The notes under the pieces were generated by a model. It searched no databases and was not told where the DNA came from. It worked only from the letters and a program-made list of their open reading frames with translations. A DNA stretch of 14,801 nucleotides, taken from positions 1 to 14,801 of the forward strand of contig PHAM01000046.1 in assembly GCA_002841685.1 (NCBI GenBank), given 5' to 3'. This document shows, piece by piece, positions 7,471 through 14,769 of this stretch. A program made the translations under genes and the position numbers. The stretch's first letter is position 1; each line of letters opens with the position of its first letter. Source of the DNA: Elusimicrobia bacterium HGW-Elusimicrobia-2 (GTDB lineage Bacteria > CG03).

Positions 7471-7897
7471 AAAATGCCTTTCGCTTTTAGGCGTATTCAA
7501 AGACGGTGAGTTGATCGGCGATGCTGCCTCTCCGGTAAAAAGCCATCTTGGAACATGCCCGGCCTGTTCCGCGGAACTGGAGGCCCTCTACGCCCTATCG
7601 GAGATCATAACTTCCATTAAAGCGCCCCCGCCCCCCGACGGTTTTGAAGATAATGTCATCAGAGCCATGAGGAAACCCGCGCGCCAATTCTCATTCATCC
7701 CGTCATTTACTCCGGCTTTTTTTTACCGCCCGGCGATGGCAATGGCCGTTCTTGCATTGGTCGTGGTCACCGGAGTTTTTTACGCGCGTAAAAATACCGC
7801 GCCGCCGGACGAGTCTTATGCGCAGCTTCTCATAAGCGACGCTGAATTGAGAGAGTTTGACAGCGATATACTGGACATCTTTTACGGCGAGATTTAA
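7460..7897 (+). CDS. Zinc-finger (zf-HC2/ZAS type) membrane anti-sigma factor
   Basis: This 145-aa protein has an N-terminal zinc-binding anti-sigma domain: C3/C6, then H29-x3-C33-x2-C36. A proline-rich linker (55-60) and a single membrane segment (about 92-109, MAMAVLALVVVTGVFYA) follow, ending in a short, acidic, probably extracytoplasmic tail. Such proteins hold their cognate ECF sigma at the membrane until a signal releases it. The ATG at 7460 follows AAGGAGG at 7443-7449. The start overlaps the end of the ECF sigma gene, the usual sigma/anti-sigma arrangement. The gene remains open although its partner is interrupted, which argues either that the lesion is recent or artefactual, or that the partner is still expressed in some form. 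The sensor tail matches no family I recognise. Confidence 0.85.
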   Translation: MECKKCLSLLGVFKDGELIGDAASPVKSHLGTCPACSAELEALYALSEIITSIKAPPPPDGFEDNVIRAMRKPARQFSFIPSFTPAFFYRPAMAMAVLALVVVTGVFYARKNTAPPDESYAQLLISDAELREFDSDILDIFYGEI

Positions 7898-7911
7898 GGA
7901 AGCAAGAAGTA

Positions 7912-8898
7912 ATGGCTACGGAACCGTCCCCATCACCCTACTCTATGAAAAATAAAGCGGTTATACTTTTCTCGGGCGGTCTGGACTCGGCGCTCGCCGC
8001 GAAGCTCACGGAAGATATCTTCGATCTTTCGGGCGTTGTTTTTTCCACTCCCTTTTCGCGGGCGAAACAAGAGGTGTTTGCCCTGGCTGAAAAGATGTCA
8101 CTTCCGCTGAAGCATATTTTTCTCGGCGAGGAATATTTTGAAATCATTTTTAGGCCTAAATTCGGTATGGGCAAGGGGATGAATCCCTGCCTGGACTGTC
8201 ACATAATGATGCTAAAAAAAGCGAAATTATATGCCATAGAGCTGGGCGCGGAATTTTTAATAACCGGTGAGGTGCTGGCTCAGAGGATGATGTCTCAGAA
8301 GAGCGGAGATCTTTTAAAAGCCGAGAAAGAGAGCGCGATGGACGGCAGGATCATCAGGCCGTTGTGCGGAGCGCTCCTGCCGCCCACGGAAGCCGAGAAA
8401 AAAGGGATCATTAAAAGAGAGGAGATGCTTTCCGTTTCAGGCAAAAGCCGTAAAACACAGTTTGAGCTGGCGGAAAAATACGCCCTCAGCGGCTTTGCCA
8501 CACCCGCCGGCGGATGTGTGCTCACTGACAAAATTTTTTCAAAAAGAATAAAAGACGCCGTCGTCCACGGCGAACTCGATCTTTTGAGGAGCCGTCATCT
8601 TATGACGGGCCGGCATTTTCGTCTTGAAAAAGGATCCAAGCTCGTGATTGCCCGTAAGGCTTCAGAAGATAAATTCCTCTCGGACAATGCCGGCGGCCTC
8701 ATAAGGATACTGCCGTCGGGGGCTCCCGGCCCCGGGGCGCTTCTTTCGGATATGCGCGACATTGACCTGGCGCTTTCCATAATCGCCAGATACAGCGGCA
8801 AGACGCATGAATTTATCATCCGCACTGCCGGCGGAGCGGACATCGTGCGAAAAGCCGAAGCCGCGGTCGAGGAAACCGTCAGAAAATATCTGGTCTGA
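7912..8898 (+). CDS. PP-loop ATP pyrophosphatase, ThiI/MnmA-like sulfur-transfer family
   Basis: This 328-aa protein has an adenylating PP-loop, SGGLDS (21-26). Also present are GMNPCLDCH (C93, C96), a GEVLAQRMMSQ segment, a basic segment SGKSRKTQ and TPAGGCVLTD (C202). The C-terminal part (about 228-328, from GRHFRLEKGSKLVIAR) looks like an NFACT-R-type RNA-binding or tRNA-associated region. This architecture matches an uncharacterised family usually annotated as a tRNA thiouridylase-like protein. tRNA thiolation is the likely role, but substrate and position are unknown. The three cysteines could be catalytic or bind an iron-sulfur cluster, as in TtcA/TtuA. The ATG at 7912 follows a GGAAG-type ribosome site 14 bases after the anti-sigma gene; an internal ATG at 7945 lacks one. 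It ends in a 20-bp convergent overlap with the minus-strand operon. Confidence 0.75.
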   Translation: MATEPSPSPYSMKNKAVILFSGGLDSALAAKLTEDIFDLSGVVFSTPFSRAKQEVFALAEKMSLPLKHIFLGEEYFEIIFRPKFGMGKGMNPCLDCHIMMLKKAKLYAIELGAEFLITGEVLAQRMMSQKSGDLLKAEKESAMDGRIIRPLCGALLPPTEAEKKGIIKREEMLSVSGKSRKTQFELAEKYALSGFATPAGGCVLTDKIFSKRIKDAVVHGELDLLRSRHLMTGRHFRLEKGSKLVIARKASEDKFLSDNAGGLIRILPSGAPGPGALLSDMRDIDLALSIIARYSGKTHEFIIRTAGGADIVRKAEAAVEETVRKYLV

Positions 8899-9148
8899 GA
8901 AGGCCGTCTTCTATGAGCTCGTTTGTGTCTTTGGCCTCTCTGCCTTTTGATTCAAAAAAAGTTTTTCGCGCTTTTTCGAGGAGCCGCTCTTTGAGCGCTT
9001 TTTCCTTTGCCTCTATTTCTTCAAGGGATGGCCGGGTGATCCCCGCCTGAGGCAGTAATTTGATCTCTGTTTTTCTGCGTTTCGCGTAGAAACTGATCCA
9101 CCACAGGAGAGCTATGAGAATAAAGAGCAGCCAGCTGCGTTTTTTCAT
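8879..9148 (-). CDS. Small single-pass membrane protein, unknown function
   Basis: This 89-aa protein is the last gene of the minus-strand operon. It has a short basic N-terminus (MKKR), one strongly hydrophobic segment at about 5-22 (WLLFILIALLWWISFYA), a basic stop-transfer KRRK, then a highly charged, probably helical or coiled stretch (about 42-75) and a C-terminal KDTNELIEDGLLRPDIF. Predicted topology is N-terminal anchor with the soluble part outside or inside undetermined. Its ATG overlaps the pdxJ stop by 4 bases (ATGA), matching the other junctions in this operon, which supports it being real. I do not recognise a family. Its 3' end overlaps the convergent PP-loop gene by 20 bases. 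Confidence 0.7.
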   Translation of the reverse strand: MKKRSWLLFILIALLWWISFYAKRRKTEIKLLPQAGITRPSLEEIEAKEKALKERLLEKARKTFFESKGREAKDTNELIEDGLLRPDIF

Positions 9149-9855
9149 AAGAGGAGTTTTTTCATGTCCCGGACGGCTTTATCAAGACCGGCGAAAAGAG
9201 CGTAGGCGATTATGCTGTGGCCTATATTGAGTTCGTTCATTCCCTTTATGCGCGCTATCGCGGTTGTGTTCTCGTAGTCCAGGCCGTGACCCGCGTTAAG
9301 GAGCAGGCCCTGTGTCAGGGCAAAAGCGGAAGCTTTTTTTATGCCCAGCAGTTCCTTCGCCCGCGCGGCTCCCCGCAGATTTGCGTATGAGCCTGTGTGG
9401 AACTCCACCGCGTCGGCCCCGAGTTTTTTTGACAGGGCGATAGCTTTTTCGGTTGCTTCTATAAAAAGGCTGACCCTGATGCCTTTTTTGTTGAAAAGAG
9501 GGATGATCTTTTTGAGGCGCCTTTCGTTTTTGAAGACATCAAGGCCGCCTTCCGTCGTGAGCTCTTTTCGTTTTTCCGGCACGATGCACACATCCGCCGG
9601 AGCGAGTTTTAGGGCGAAGTCCGTTATCCAGGGGCTCAGCGCCAGTTCAAGATTGAGTTTTGTTTTTATGTTTTTCTTTATAAGAATGCAGTCTTTCTCC
9701 TGTATGTGCCGCCTGTCCTCGCGCAGATGTATGGTTATGCCGTCGGCCCCGGCTTTTTCGCATATGAGAGCCGCCTTCAAAGGGTCGGGGTAAGCCGTAA
9801 AACGCGACTGTCTTATCGCGGCGACATGGTCCACATTGACACCGAGCAACGGCAT
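9145..9855 (-). CDS. pdxJ: Pyridoxine 5'-phosphate synthase PdxJ
   Basis: PdxJ condenses 1-deoxy-D-xylulose-5-phosphate with the aminoacetone-phosphate product of PdxA to give pyridoxine 5'-phosphate (DXP-dependent vitamin B6 pathway). The 236-aa TIM-barrel protein shows GVNVDHVAAIRQSR (5-18), ADGITIHLREDRRHI, PEKRKELTTEGGLDV, VSLFIEA, VEFHTGSYA, NAGHGLDYEN and ELNIGHSII, all strongly PdxJ-like. I chose ATG 9855, which places the conserved GVNVDH next to the N-terminus as in E. coli PdxJ. The longer open frame to 9954 only reads through the upstream micro-ORF in another frame. The start overlaps that micro-ORF stop by one base (TAATG), so translation is probably coupled. Confidence 0.96.
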   Translation of the reverse strand: MPLLGVNVDHVAAIRQSRFTAYPDPLKAALICEKAGADGITIHLREDRRHIQEKDCILIKKNIKTKLNLELALSPWITDFALKLAPADVCIVPEKRKELTTEGGLDVFKNERRLKKIIPLFNKKGIRVSLFIEATEKAIALSKKLGADAVEFHTGSYANLRGAARAKELLGIKKASAFALTQGLLLNAGHGLDYENTTAIARIKGMNELNIGHSIIAYALFAGLDKAVRDMKKLLL

Positions 9856-9941
9856 TACTTTATACCGACGACATATCTGACATACAGCCACAGCAGCACG
9901 GCGATCAGCCCGGCGGTGAGTTTTAAGTATGATTTTTTCAT
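9855..9941 (-). CDS. 28-aa membrane microprotein, CdaR/YbbR N-terminus-like
   Basis: This is a 28-codon ORF: a basic start (MKK), one hydrophobic segment (LKLTAGLIAVLLWLYV) and a short RYVVGIK tail before TAA. Its ATG overlaps the cdaA stop by 4 bases (ATGA) and its TAA overlaps the pdxJ ATG by 1 base (TAATG). It therefore exactly fills the gap between two genes whose other junctions are all overlaps. The hydrophobic segment resembles the N-terminal anchor of YbbR/CdaR proteins (typically a LKLLSLLLAxxLWLYV pattern), which regulate the diadenylate cyclase and often lie directly downstream of cdaA. No YbbR repeats follow. It could be a minimal CdaR-like partner, a remnant, or a coupling leader. 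Whether it is translated is inferred from position only. Confidence 0.6.
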   Translation of the reverse strand: MKKSYLKLTAGLIAVLLWLYVRYVVGIK

Positions 9942-10726
9942 GGCGCTGAGTCAAACTCTTTAACCCTGTAAAGGGCGACGAGTTCTTTTTTCAATTCCTC
10001 GCTTGAGATATTCCTTGTGAGTTTTCCCGCGCGGGCAAGTGAGATGGAGGAAGTTTCCTCAGATAAGACGATTGCCCATGCGTCCGACACCTCGCTGATT
10101 CCCACCGCGGCTCTGTGCCGCGTGCCCAGGATGCGCGAGGCTATTTCCTCCATCGTCAGGGGCATTATGCAGGAAGCCGCCAGCAGCCTGTTCCCTTTTA
10201 TAACCACAGCTCCGTCATGCAGAGGGCTTGTGGGATTGAATATTGACAGCATCAACTCCGACGAAACTTCCCCGTCTATTTTCATGCCCGTTTCCGTGTA
10301 ATTTTTCATTCCCATATTAAGTTCTATGACGATGAGGGCGCCCCATCCTTTTTTTTGAGCGTTTTCCATGGTTTCGATAATGGCGTTGATCCAGTCCGGT
10401 TTTATGCGGAACAGGAACCCCGCGACTTTTCCGCTGCCGAGTTTGGCCAGAAGAAAGCGCAGCTCCGGCTGAAAGACTATGACGATCGCCACCATTCCCA
10501 CAACCCACGCGCCCGAAAGGAGCCAGGACAGTGTGGTGAGTTTTAGAAGTTTTGAAAAAACTGTCAGAAAAACGAGGATGACAATGCCTTTGAAAATCGC
10601 TATGGCCCTGGTGCCCTTCAGCAGAGAGAGTATGTAGTATATGATAACCGCAGTTATAAGGATATCGGCGGCATGGCTCAAATAGCCCAGCCACACATCC
10701 CATGACAGGGGCAGATAATCAGCCAT
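9938..10726 (-). CDS. cdaA: Diadenylate cyclase CdaA/DacA (c-di-AMP synthase)
   Basis: This membrane enzyme makes the second messenger cyclic di-AMP from two ATP, a regulator of potassium and osmolyte balance and of envelope homeostasis. The 262-aa protein has three N-terminal membrane helices (about 18-36, 41-58 and 66-85). The DAC domain follows, with catalytic PLHDGAVVI (D171-G172-A173) and [12 protein letters not shown] (R203-H204-R205), both intact. The length and layout match CdaA rather than DisA or CdaS. Its ATG lies inside the folE stop region (8-base overlap, ATGGCTGA). It is followed immediately by a tiny membrane ORF where cdaR is common in other bacteria; glmM is not next here. 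A DNA-level promoter of its own is not evident. Confidence 0.95.
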   Translation of the reverse strand: MADYLPLSWDVWLGYLSHAADILITAVIIYYILSLLKGTRAIAIFKGIVILVFLTVFSKLLKLTTLSWLLSGAWVVGMVAIVIVFQPELRFLLAKLGSGKVAGFLFRIKPDWINAIIETMENAQKKGWGALIVIELNMGMKNYTETGMKIDGEVSSELMLSIFNPTSPLHDGAVVIKGNRLLAASCIMPLTMEEIASRILGTRHRAAVGISEVSDAWAIVLSEETSSISLARAGKLTRNISSEELKKELVALYRVKEFDSAP

Positions 10727-11285
10727 TTTTGATGAGAGTCATCGCTTCGGAGCGGACTTTCGCGTCAGCCATAAAGATCCCGCGCAGGGCGGAAGTCGTC
10801 ATCTTCGTGCCGGGTTTTTTAATTCCGCGCATGGTCATGCAAAGATGCTCGGCTTCTATTATCACCATCACGCCCAAAGGTTTGAGGGAGCCGTTGATAG
10901 TGTCGGCTATCTGCTGGGTCAGCCGTTCCTGTATCTGGAGGCGACGCGCGAAAATATCCACGAGCCGCGGTATTTTGCTAAGCCCCAGGAGCGCCCTGTC
11001 TTTGGGGATATAGGCCACATGCGCCTTGCCGAAGAAGGGAAGGATGTGGTGCTCGCAGAGAGAATGGAAGGGGATATCCCTCACGAGGATTATCTCGCTG
11101 TATCTCTCACTTTTATAGACGGTGCTGAGAATTTTTTCTGGTGATTTTACGGAATAGCCCGAGAGCAGTTCCTCGTACATCTCCGCCACTCTTTTGGGCG
11201 TTTTTTTCAGGCCTTCCCGCGCAGGGTCTTCTCCGGCGGCTTCTAATATGAGTTTTACGGCCTCACACAGTTTCTTTTTGTTCAT
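10719..11285 (-). CDS. folE: GTP cyclohydrolase I
   Basis: FolE converts GTP to 7,8-dihydroneopterin triphosphate, the first step of folate (and of 6-carboxytetrahydropterin/queuosine) synthesis. The 188-aa length is typical. The zinc and active-site residues are present: FHSLCEHH with C77 and H80 (H79 also conserved), and [15 protein letters not shown] with C149. [24 protein letters not shown] and the C-terminal TTSALRG segment are also characteristic. The ATG at 11285 lies within the end of ftsH (23-base overlap), with an AAAGGA some 15 bases upstream, so expression probably depends on ftsH translation. No other folate genes are in the window. Confidence 0.96.
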   Translation of the reverse strand: MNKKKLCEAVKLILEAAGEDPAREGLKKTPKRVAEMYEELLSGYSVKSPEKILSTVYKSERYSEIILVRDIPFHSLCEHHILPFFGKAHVAYIPKDRALLGLSKIPRLVDIFARRLQIQERLTQQIADTINGSLKPLGVMVIIEAEHLCMTMRGIKKPGTKMTTSALRGIFMADAKVRSEAMTLIKNG

Positions 11286-13200
11286 CGTCTTTTTTTATCC
11301 TTTCATCGTTGTTTTTTGTTTCAGGGTCAGTTTTTTTTGCTGTCTCATCCGGGGAGTTTTTCATTTCCGCGGCCGCGTTTTCGCTTTTCGCTGGGTGCGA
11401 CGCTAACGGCACTAACTCCTCGCCTTTCATGAGCTTATCAAGGTCCTCCGCGTTAAGCATTTCCCTTTTTTCAAGCTCTTCCGCGATCGCGTCAAGATAT
11501 TTTCTGTTTTTGGCCAGAGCGTTTTCGGCGTCCCGCTCGGCTTTTATGATTATGCTCCTGATCTCTTCATCTATGATCTGCTTCATCTTTTCGCTCACCC
11601 GCGAACCTTTGGAAATATCCATGCCGAGAAAAACCGAATCCTGCGAGTCCTTGAACACCGCCGGCCCCACCCGTGAGCTCATGCCGTATTGCGTGACCAT
11701 GCTGTGGGCGATCTCGGTGGCTTTTTCAAGATCGTTGCTGGCGCCGGTGGAGAGCTGTTTGAAGATTATTTTTTCCGCCGCCCGGCCACCGAGCAGGGTT
11801 TTTATTTTGTTGATGAGCTCGTCTTTTGAGGCGATGAATCTGTCTTCAAGGGGCAGCTGCAGGGTGTAGCCGAGCGCCGGCCCGCGGGGTATTATGGAAA
11901 CCTTGTGCACGGTGTCGCCGTCGGGCATGAGCTTTGCCACAAGAGCGTGCCCCGATTCGTGATAGCAGATGATCTTTTTCTCACTGTCGCGCATCACGCG
12001 GCTTTTTTTCTCCGGCCCCGCCAGAACCCGGTCTATCGCCTCCTCAAGGTCTATCATCTCAACACTTTCCTTGTTTTTCCTGGCCGCCAGCAGAGCCGAT
12101 TCATTTATTATATTGGCGAGGTCGCTGCCGACAAAACCCGGGGTTCTCCGCGCTACTATCTCCAGGTTTATGTCTTTGTTCATTTTAATTTTTTTAGCGT
12201 GCACATCGAGGATGTCTTCCCGTTCTTTGATGTTCGGTTTGGGTATGTGGATGTGACGGTCAAAGCGTCCGGGCCTAAGCAGCGCAGGGTCAAGAATGTC
12301 AGGCCTGTTTGTGGCGGCGATGACAATCACATTTGTGTTGGGTTCAAAGCCGTCCATTCCCACAAGGAGCTGGTTCAGTGTCTGTTCCCGTTCATCGTGA
12401 CCGCCGCCGAGTCCCGCGCCCCTGTGCCTGCCCACGGCGTCTATCTCATCGACAAAGATAACGGCGGGGGCGCTGGATTTGGCCATCTGGAAGAGATCCC
12501 TGACACGGCTCGCTCCGACACCCACGAACATTTCCACGAATTCGCTGCCCGAGGCGGAAAAGAAAGGCACATTGGCTTCTCCCGCGATGGCTCTGGCCAG
12601 GAGCGTTTTTCCCGTACCGGGTTCGCCGTAAAGAATAACGCCCTTGGGTATGCGTCCTCCGAGTTTTTGGAATTTTTCGGGGTTTTTGAGGAAGGCTATC
12701 ACCTCCACCAGCTCGTCTTTCACCTCGTCGCATCCGGCTACGTCGGCGAAAGTTGTTTCCACTTTGACGGCATTCTGCGCGCGGCTTTTGCCGAAGGAAA
12801 ATATCTGTTTTGAGCCGCCACTCATTTTAGTGGCGAAAATAAACCACGCGAGTATGAAGAGCAGAATGGGTCCGAAGCTGAAAAGCAGGTTGCCCAGCCA
12901 TTTGCCGCCGGTTTTCCCCGCGTAATCAACTCCGTTCGCCTGCATGTCTTTTATCAGATCTTTGTCGTCGAGATAAGGGGTTTTGAAGCTGACGCTTTTC
13001 CCGTCCGCGCGGTAGTCGCCCTTTATCGTTTCGTCTTTCACTATTTCAACGGAGATGATTTTCCCCGCCTCCAGAAGAGTGCGGAATTTGTTGTAGCTTA
13101 TCTGCTCGTCGGATACCTTGGTTGACTGGCTGTAGTTGAGGTAGAGCACGATCGCCGCCAGCAGCACCCAGAAGGACAGGCCCACATTTCTCTTTTTCAT
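11263..13200 (-). CDS. ftsH: ATP-dependent zinc metalloprotease FtsH
   Basis: FtsH is a membrane-anchored hexameric AAA+ protease that extracts and degrades membrane and regulatory proteins. In many Gram-negatives it controls LpxC, linking it to lipid A supply. The 645-aa protein has two membrane segments (about 8-23 and 103-123) around a periplasmic FtsH_ext domain. The AAA domain follows, with Walker A GEPGTGKT (192-199), Walker B VIFVDE (247-252) and the [12 protein letters not shown] (308-316). The M41 protease site is HESGH (414-418), and D490 in ASNDLEKAT is the likely third zinc ligand. The last 50 residues are a charged, low-complexity tail. The ATG follows CAGGAG and overlaps the hpt stop by 4 bases (ATGA). 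Confidence 0.97.
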   Translation of the reverse strand: MKKRNVGLSFWVLLAAIVLYLNYSQSTKVSDEQISYNKFRTLLEAGKIISVEIVKDETIKGDYRADGKSVSFKTPYLDDKDLIKDMQANGVDYAGKTGGKWLGNLLFSFGPILLFILAWFIFATKMSGGSKQIFSFGKSRAQNAVKVETTFADVAGCDEVKDELVEVIAFLKNPEKFQKLGGRIPKGVILYGEPGTGKTLLARAIAGEANVPFFSASGSEFVEMFVGVGASRVRDLFQMAKSSAPAVIFVDEIDAVGRHRGAGLGGGHDEREQTLNQLLVGMDGFEPNTNVIVIAATNRPDILDPALLRPGRFDRHIHIPKPNIKEREDILDVHAKKIKMNKDINLEIVARRTPGFVGSDLANIINESALLAARKNKESVEMIDLEEAIDRVLAGPEKKSRVMRDSEKKIICYHESGHALVAKLMPDGDTVHKVSIIPRGPALGYTLQLPLEDRFIASKDELINKIKTLLGGRAAEKIIFKQLSTGASNDLEKATEIAHSMVTQYGMSSRVGPAVFKDSQDSVFLGMDISKGSRVSEKMKQIIDEEIRSIIIKAERDAENALAKNRKYLDAIAEELEKREMLNAEDLDKLMKGEELVPLASHPAKSENAAAEMKNSPDETAKKTDPETKNNDERIKKDDEQKETV

Positions 13201-13745
13201 TTCTGGCTCCTGTATATCTCCGATTTCAGCACGCCTATGTAGGGCAGATGCCTGTAAATCTGGGCATAATCAAGTCCGTAACCCACGCAATATTTATTCG
13301 GGATAACGAATCCGGTGTAATCAATGTCTATTTTTTTCAGTCTGCATTCCTTTTTATCCAGCAGCACGCATATTTTCAGTGATTTGGGCTTTCTTGTGAG
13401 GAGGTTTCTTTTCAGATAAGAGAGCGTCAGGCCCGTATCCACGATGTCCTCGATGATAAGAACGTCTTTCCCCACGATGGATTCGCGCAGATCCATCAAA
13501 AGCCGCACGACGCCCGATGATTCGGTGGAGTCAGCGTAAGACGATACGCTTATGAAATCGAGCACGGGTGAGAATTCAAGTTCCCTGATGAGGTCGCACA
13601 GAAACACAACGCTTCCCTTGAGAACAGAAACAAGTATCGGCTTTTTACCTTTGTAATCTTTATTGAGGTTTTTTGCCAAATGTTTCACTTTTTTCTTTAT
13701 TTCAGTTTCGGAAATCAATATCTCTTTTATGTCCTGATGCTTCAT
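13197..13745 (-). CDS. hpt: Hypoxanthine phosphoribosyltransferase
   Basis: This cytoplasmic salvage enzyme converts hypoxanthine or guanine plus PRPP to IMP or GMP. The 182-aa protein shows VSVLKGSVVFLCDLIREL (39-56), the PRPP loop VLIIEDIVDTGLTL (95-108), and a base-recognition tail FVIPNKYCVGYGLDYAQIYRHLPYIGVL (146-173), all diagnostic of Hpt/HGPRT. The ATG overlaps the tilS stop by 4 bases (ATGA), with a GGAG ribosome site about 8 bases upstream. The order tilS-hpt-ftsH is conserved in many bacteria. With apt on the other strand, the window holds both main purine-salvage transferases. Confidence 0.96.
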   Translation of the reverse strand: MKHQDIKEILISETEIKKKVKHLAKNLNKDYKGKKPILVSVLKGSVVFLCDLIRELEFSPVLDFISVSSYADSTESSGVVRLLMDLRESIVGKDVLIIEDIVDTGLTLSYLKRNLLTRKPKSLKICVLLDKKECRLKKIDIDYTGFVIPNKYCVGYGLDYAQIYRHLPYIGVLKSEIYRSQK

Positions 13746-14722
13746 GTTTTTCTCCGCTTATGCAATTTGCCTTTTCTCACCGTTAAATCCATATCCCGCA
13801 GTTCAAAGACTCCGCCTTTTCCCGAGCTTATAAAGCCGTCGATTTTGTCTATGTAGCGGGAATTCACTTTTCTGCCGAGGAATTCCGCCAAAAAGCACTT
13901 CCTCAAAAATTTATTATAGCTCAAATAGACGCTATTATCAAGTTTTCCGTTTTTTGATTTTTTTTCAAGTTCTTCCGATGCCGTTGTAACGAGCGCGTTT
14001 AAATCTTCCGCCTGGCTTTCAAGGGCGGAAAGGTGTTTCAAAACGCTTTTCCCAAAGCGTTTTTTTATAAAAGGTATTAGATTGAGCCTTATTCTGTTCC
14101 GGAGAAATTTCCTGTCTTTGTTGGATTCGTCAGTCATAAAAAGCAGTTTTGACGCTGCGAGAAATTTTTTAAGCTCATCTCTCTCAAAATCAAGCAATGG
14201 CCTGGTGACAGGCACACCGAATATTTTTGTTTTTCTCGCTATCCCGTAAAATGAGGAGATCCCGCCTCCGCGGAAGAGTTTCAGGAAAAAGGTTTCCGTG
14301 TTGTCGGAGAGCGTGTGCCCCGTGAAAATAGTCTCAAATCCGTGTTTTTTACAGATCTCGCCGAGCAGTTTATAACGCGCTTCCCGTGCGCAGTCCTCCA
14401 GCGATTTTCCGGATCGTCCGGCGCGGGCGACATCAAAACTTTTTGTATAGAAAGGTATCTTGAATTTTTTCGCGAGGTTTTTTACAAACGCTTTTTCCTC
14501 GCCGGCGGCATTTCGCAGTCTATGGTCTATGTAAGCTGCCGCGATTGTATTCTTCAGTTTTGAGGCCAGCGCCAGCATGGCTATGGAATCGCTGCCGCCT
14601 GATACGGCAAGAAGGATTTTTTCTCCGCGGGCGGCGATGTTGTTTTCTTTGCAGGAGGCGAGAAATTTCAGAACTGTCTGTTTTTCAAAGTTTATTTTTT
14701 TATTTTGTCGAGTAGGGCTCAT
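13742..14722 (-). CDS. tilS: tRNA(Ile)-lysidine synthase TilS
   Basis: TilS attaches lysine to C34 of the CAU-anticodon tRNA-Ile using ATP, changing its codon from AUG to AUA and its charging from Met to Ile. The 326-aa protein has the N-type PP-loop SGGSDS (41-46), the conserved AAYIDHRLR, AREARYKLL and TGHTLSDNTETFFLKLFRGGG segments, and the NKDRKFLRNRIRLNLIP motif typical of TilS. It is shorter than the E. coli enzyme and close to the compact TilS type with a reduced C-terminal region. I chose ATG 14722: it lies 5 bases after AAGGAGGT. The upstream GTG at 14728 lies against that ribosome site and is unlikely. A 10-bp inverted repeat includes the start codon. Confidence 0.95.
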   Translation of the reverse strand: MSPTRQNKKINFEKQTVLKFLASCKENNIAARGEKILLAVSGGSDSIAMLALASKLKNTIAAAYIDHRLRNAAGEEKAFVKNLAKKFKIPFYTKSFDVARAGRSGKSLEDCAREARYKLLGEICKKHGFETIFTGHTLSDNTETFFLKLFRGGGISSFYGIARKTKIFGVPVTRPLLDFERDELKKFLAASKLLFMTDESNKDRKFLRNRIRLNLIPFIKKRFGKSVLKHLSALESQAEDLNALVTTASEELEKKSKNGKLDNSVYLSYNKFLRKCFLAEFLGRKVNSRYIDKIDGFISSGKGGVFELRDMDLTVRKGKLHKRRKT

Positions 14723-14769
14723 AGCCACCTCCTTTGGATTTTACAATCCATTGGGGACACTATGAGCCC
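14715..14769 (-). promoter_or_regulatory. Nested inverted repeats enclosing the tilS ribosome site and start
   Basis: GGGCTCATAG at 14715-14724 is the exact complement of CTATGAGCCC at 14760-14769. In the minus-strand transcript they can pair as a 10-bp stem that includes the tilS AUG. Inside it lies a second perfect hairpin, TGGATT at 14735-14740 with AATCCA at 14745-14750 (4-base loop), immediately upstream of the AAGGAGGT ribosome site. The geometry could control tilS translation. A 10-bp perfect match at this distance is unlikely by chance, but no regulatory family is recognised. Confidence 0.5.

Noticed and set aside
9856-9954. 33-residue N-terminal extension of PdxJ
   Set aside because: The conserved PdxJ N-terminus begins at ATG 9855. 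The extension reads through the micro-ORF in another frame and into the cdaA stop, and looks nothing like PdxJ.
11905-12813. 302-codon open frame on the plus strand, antisense to ftsH
   Set aside because: It lies entirely within the well-supported ftsH AAA domain on the other strand, resembles no family, and has the low-complexity composition expected of a shadow frame.
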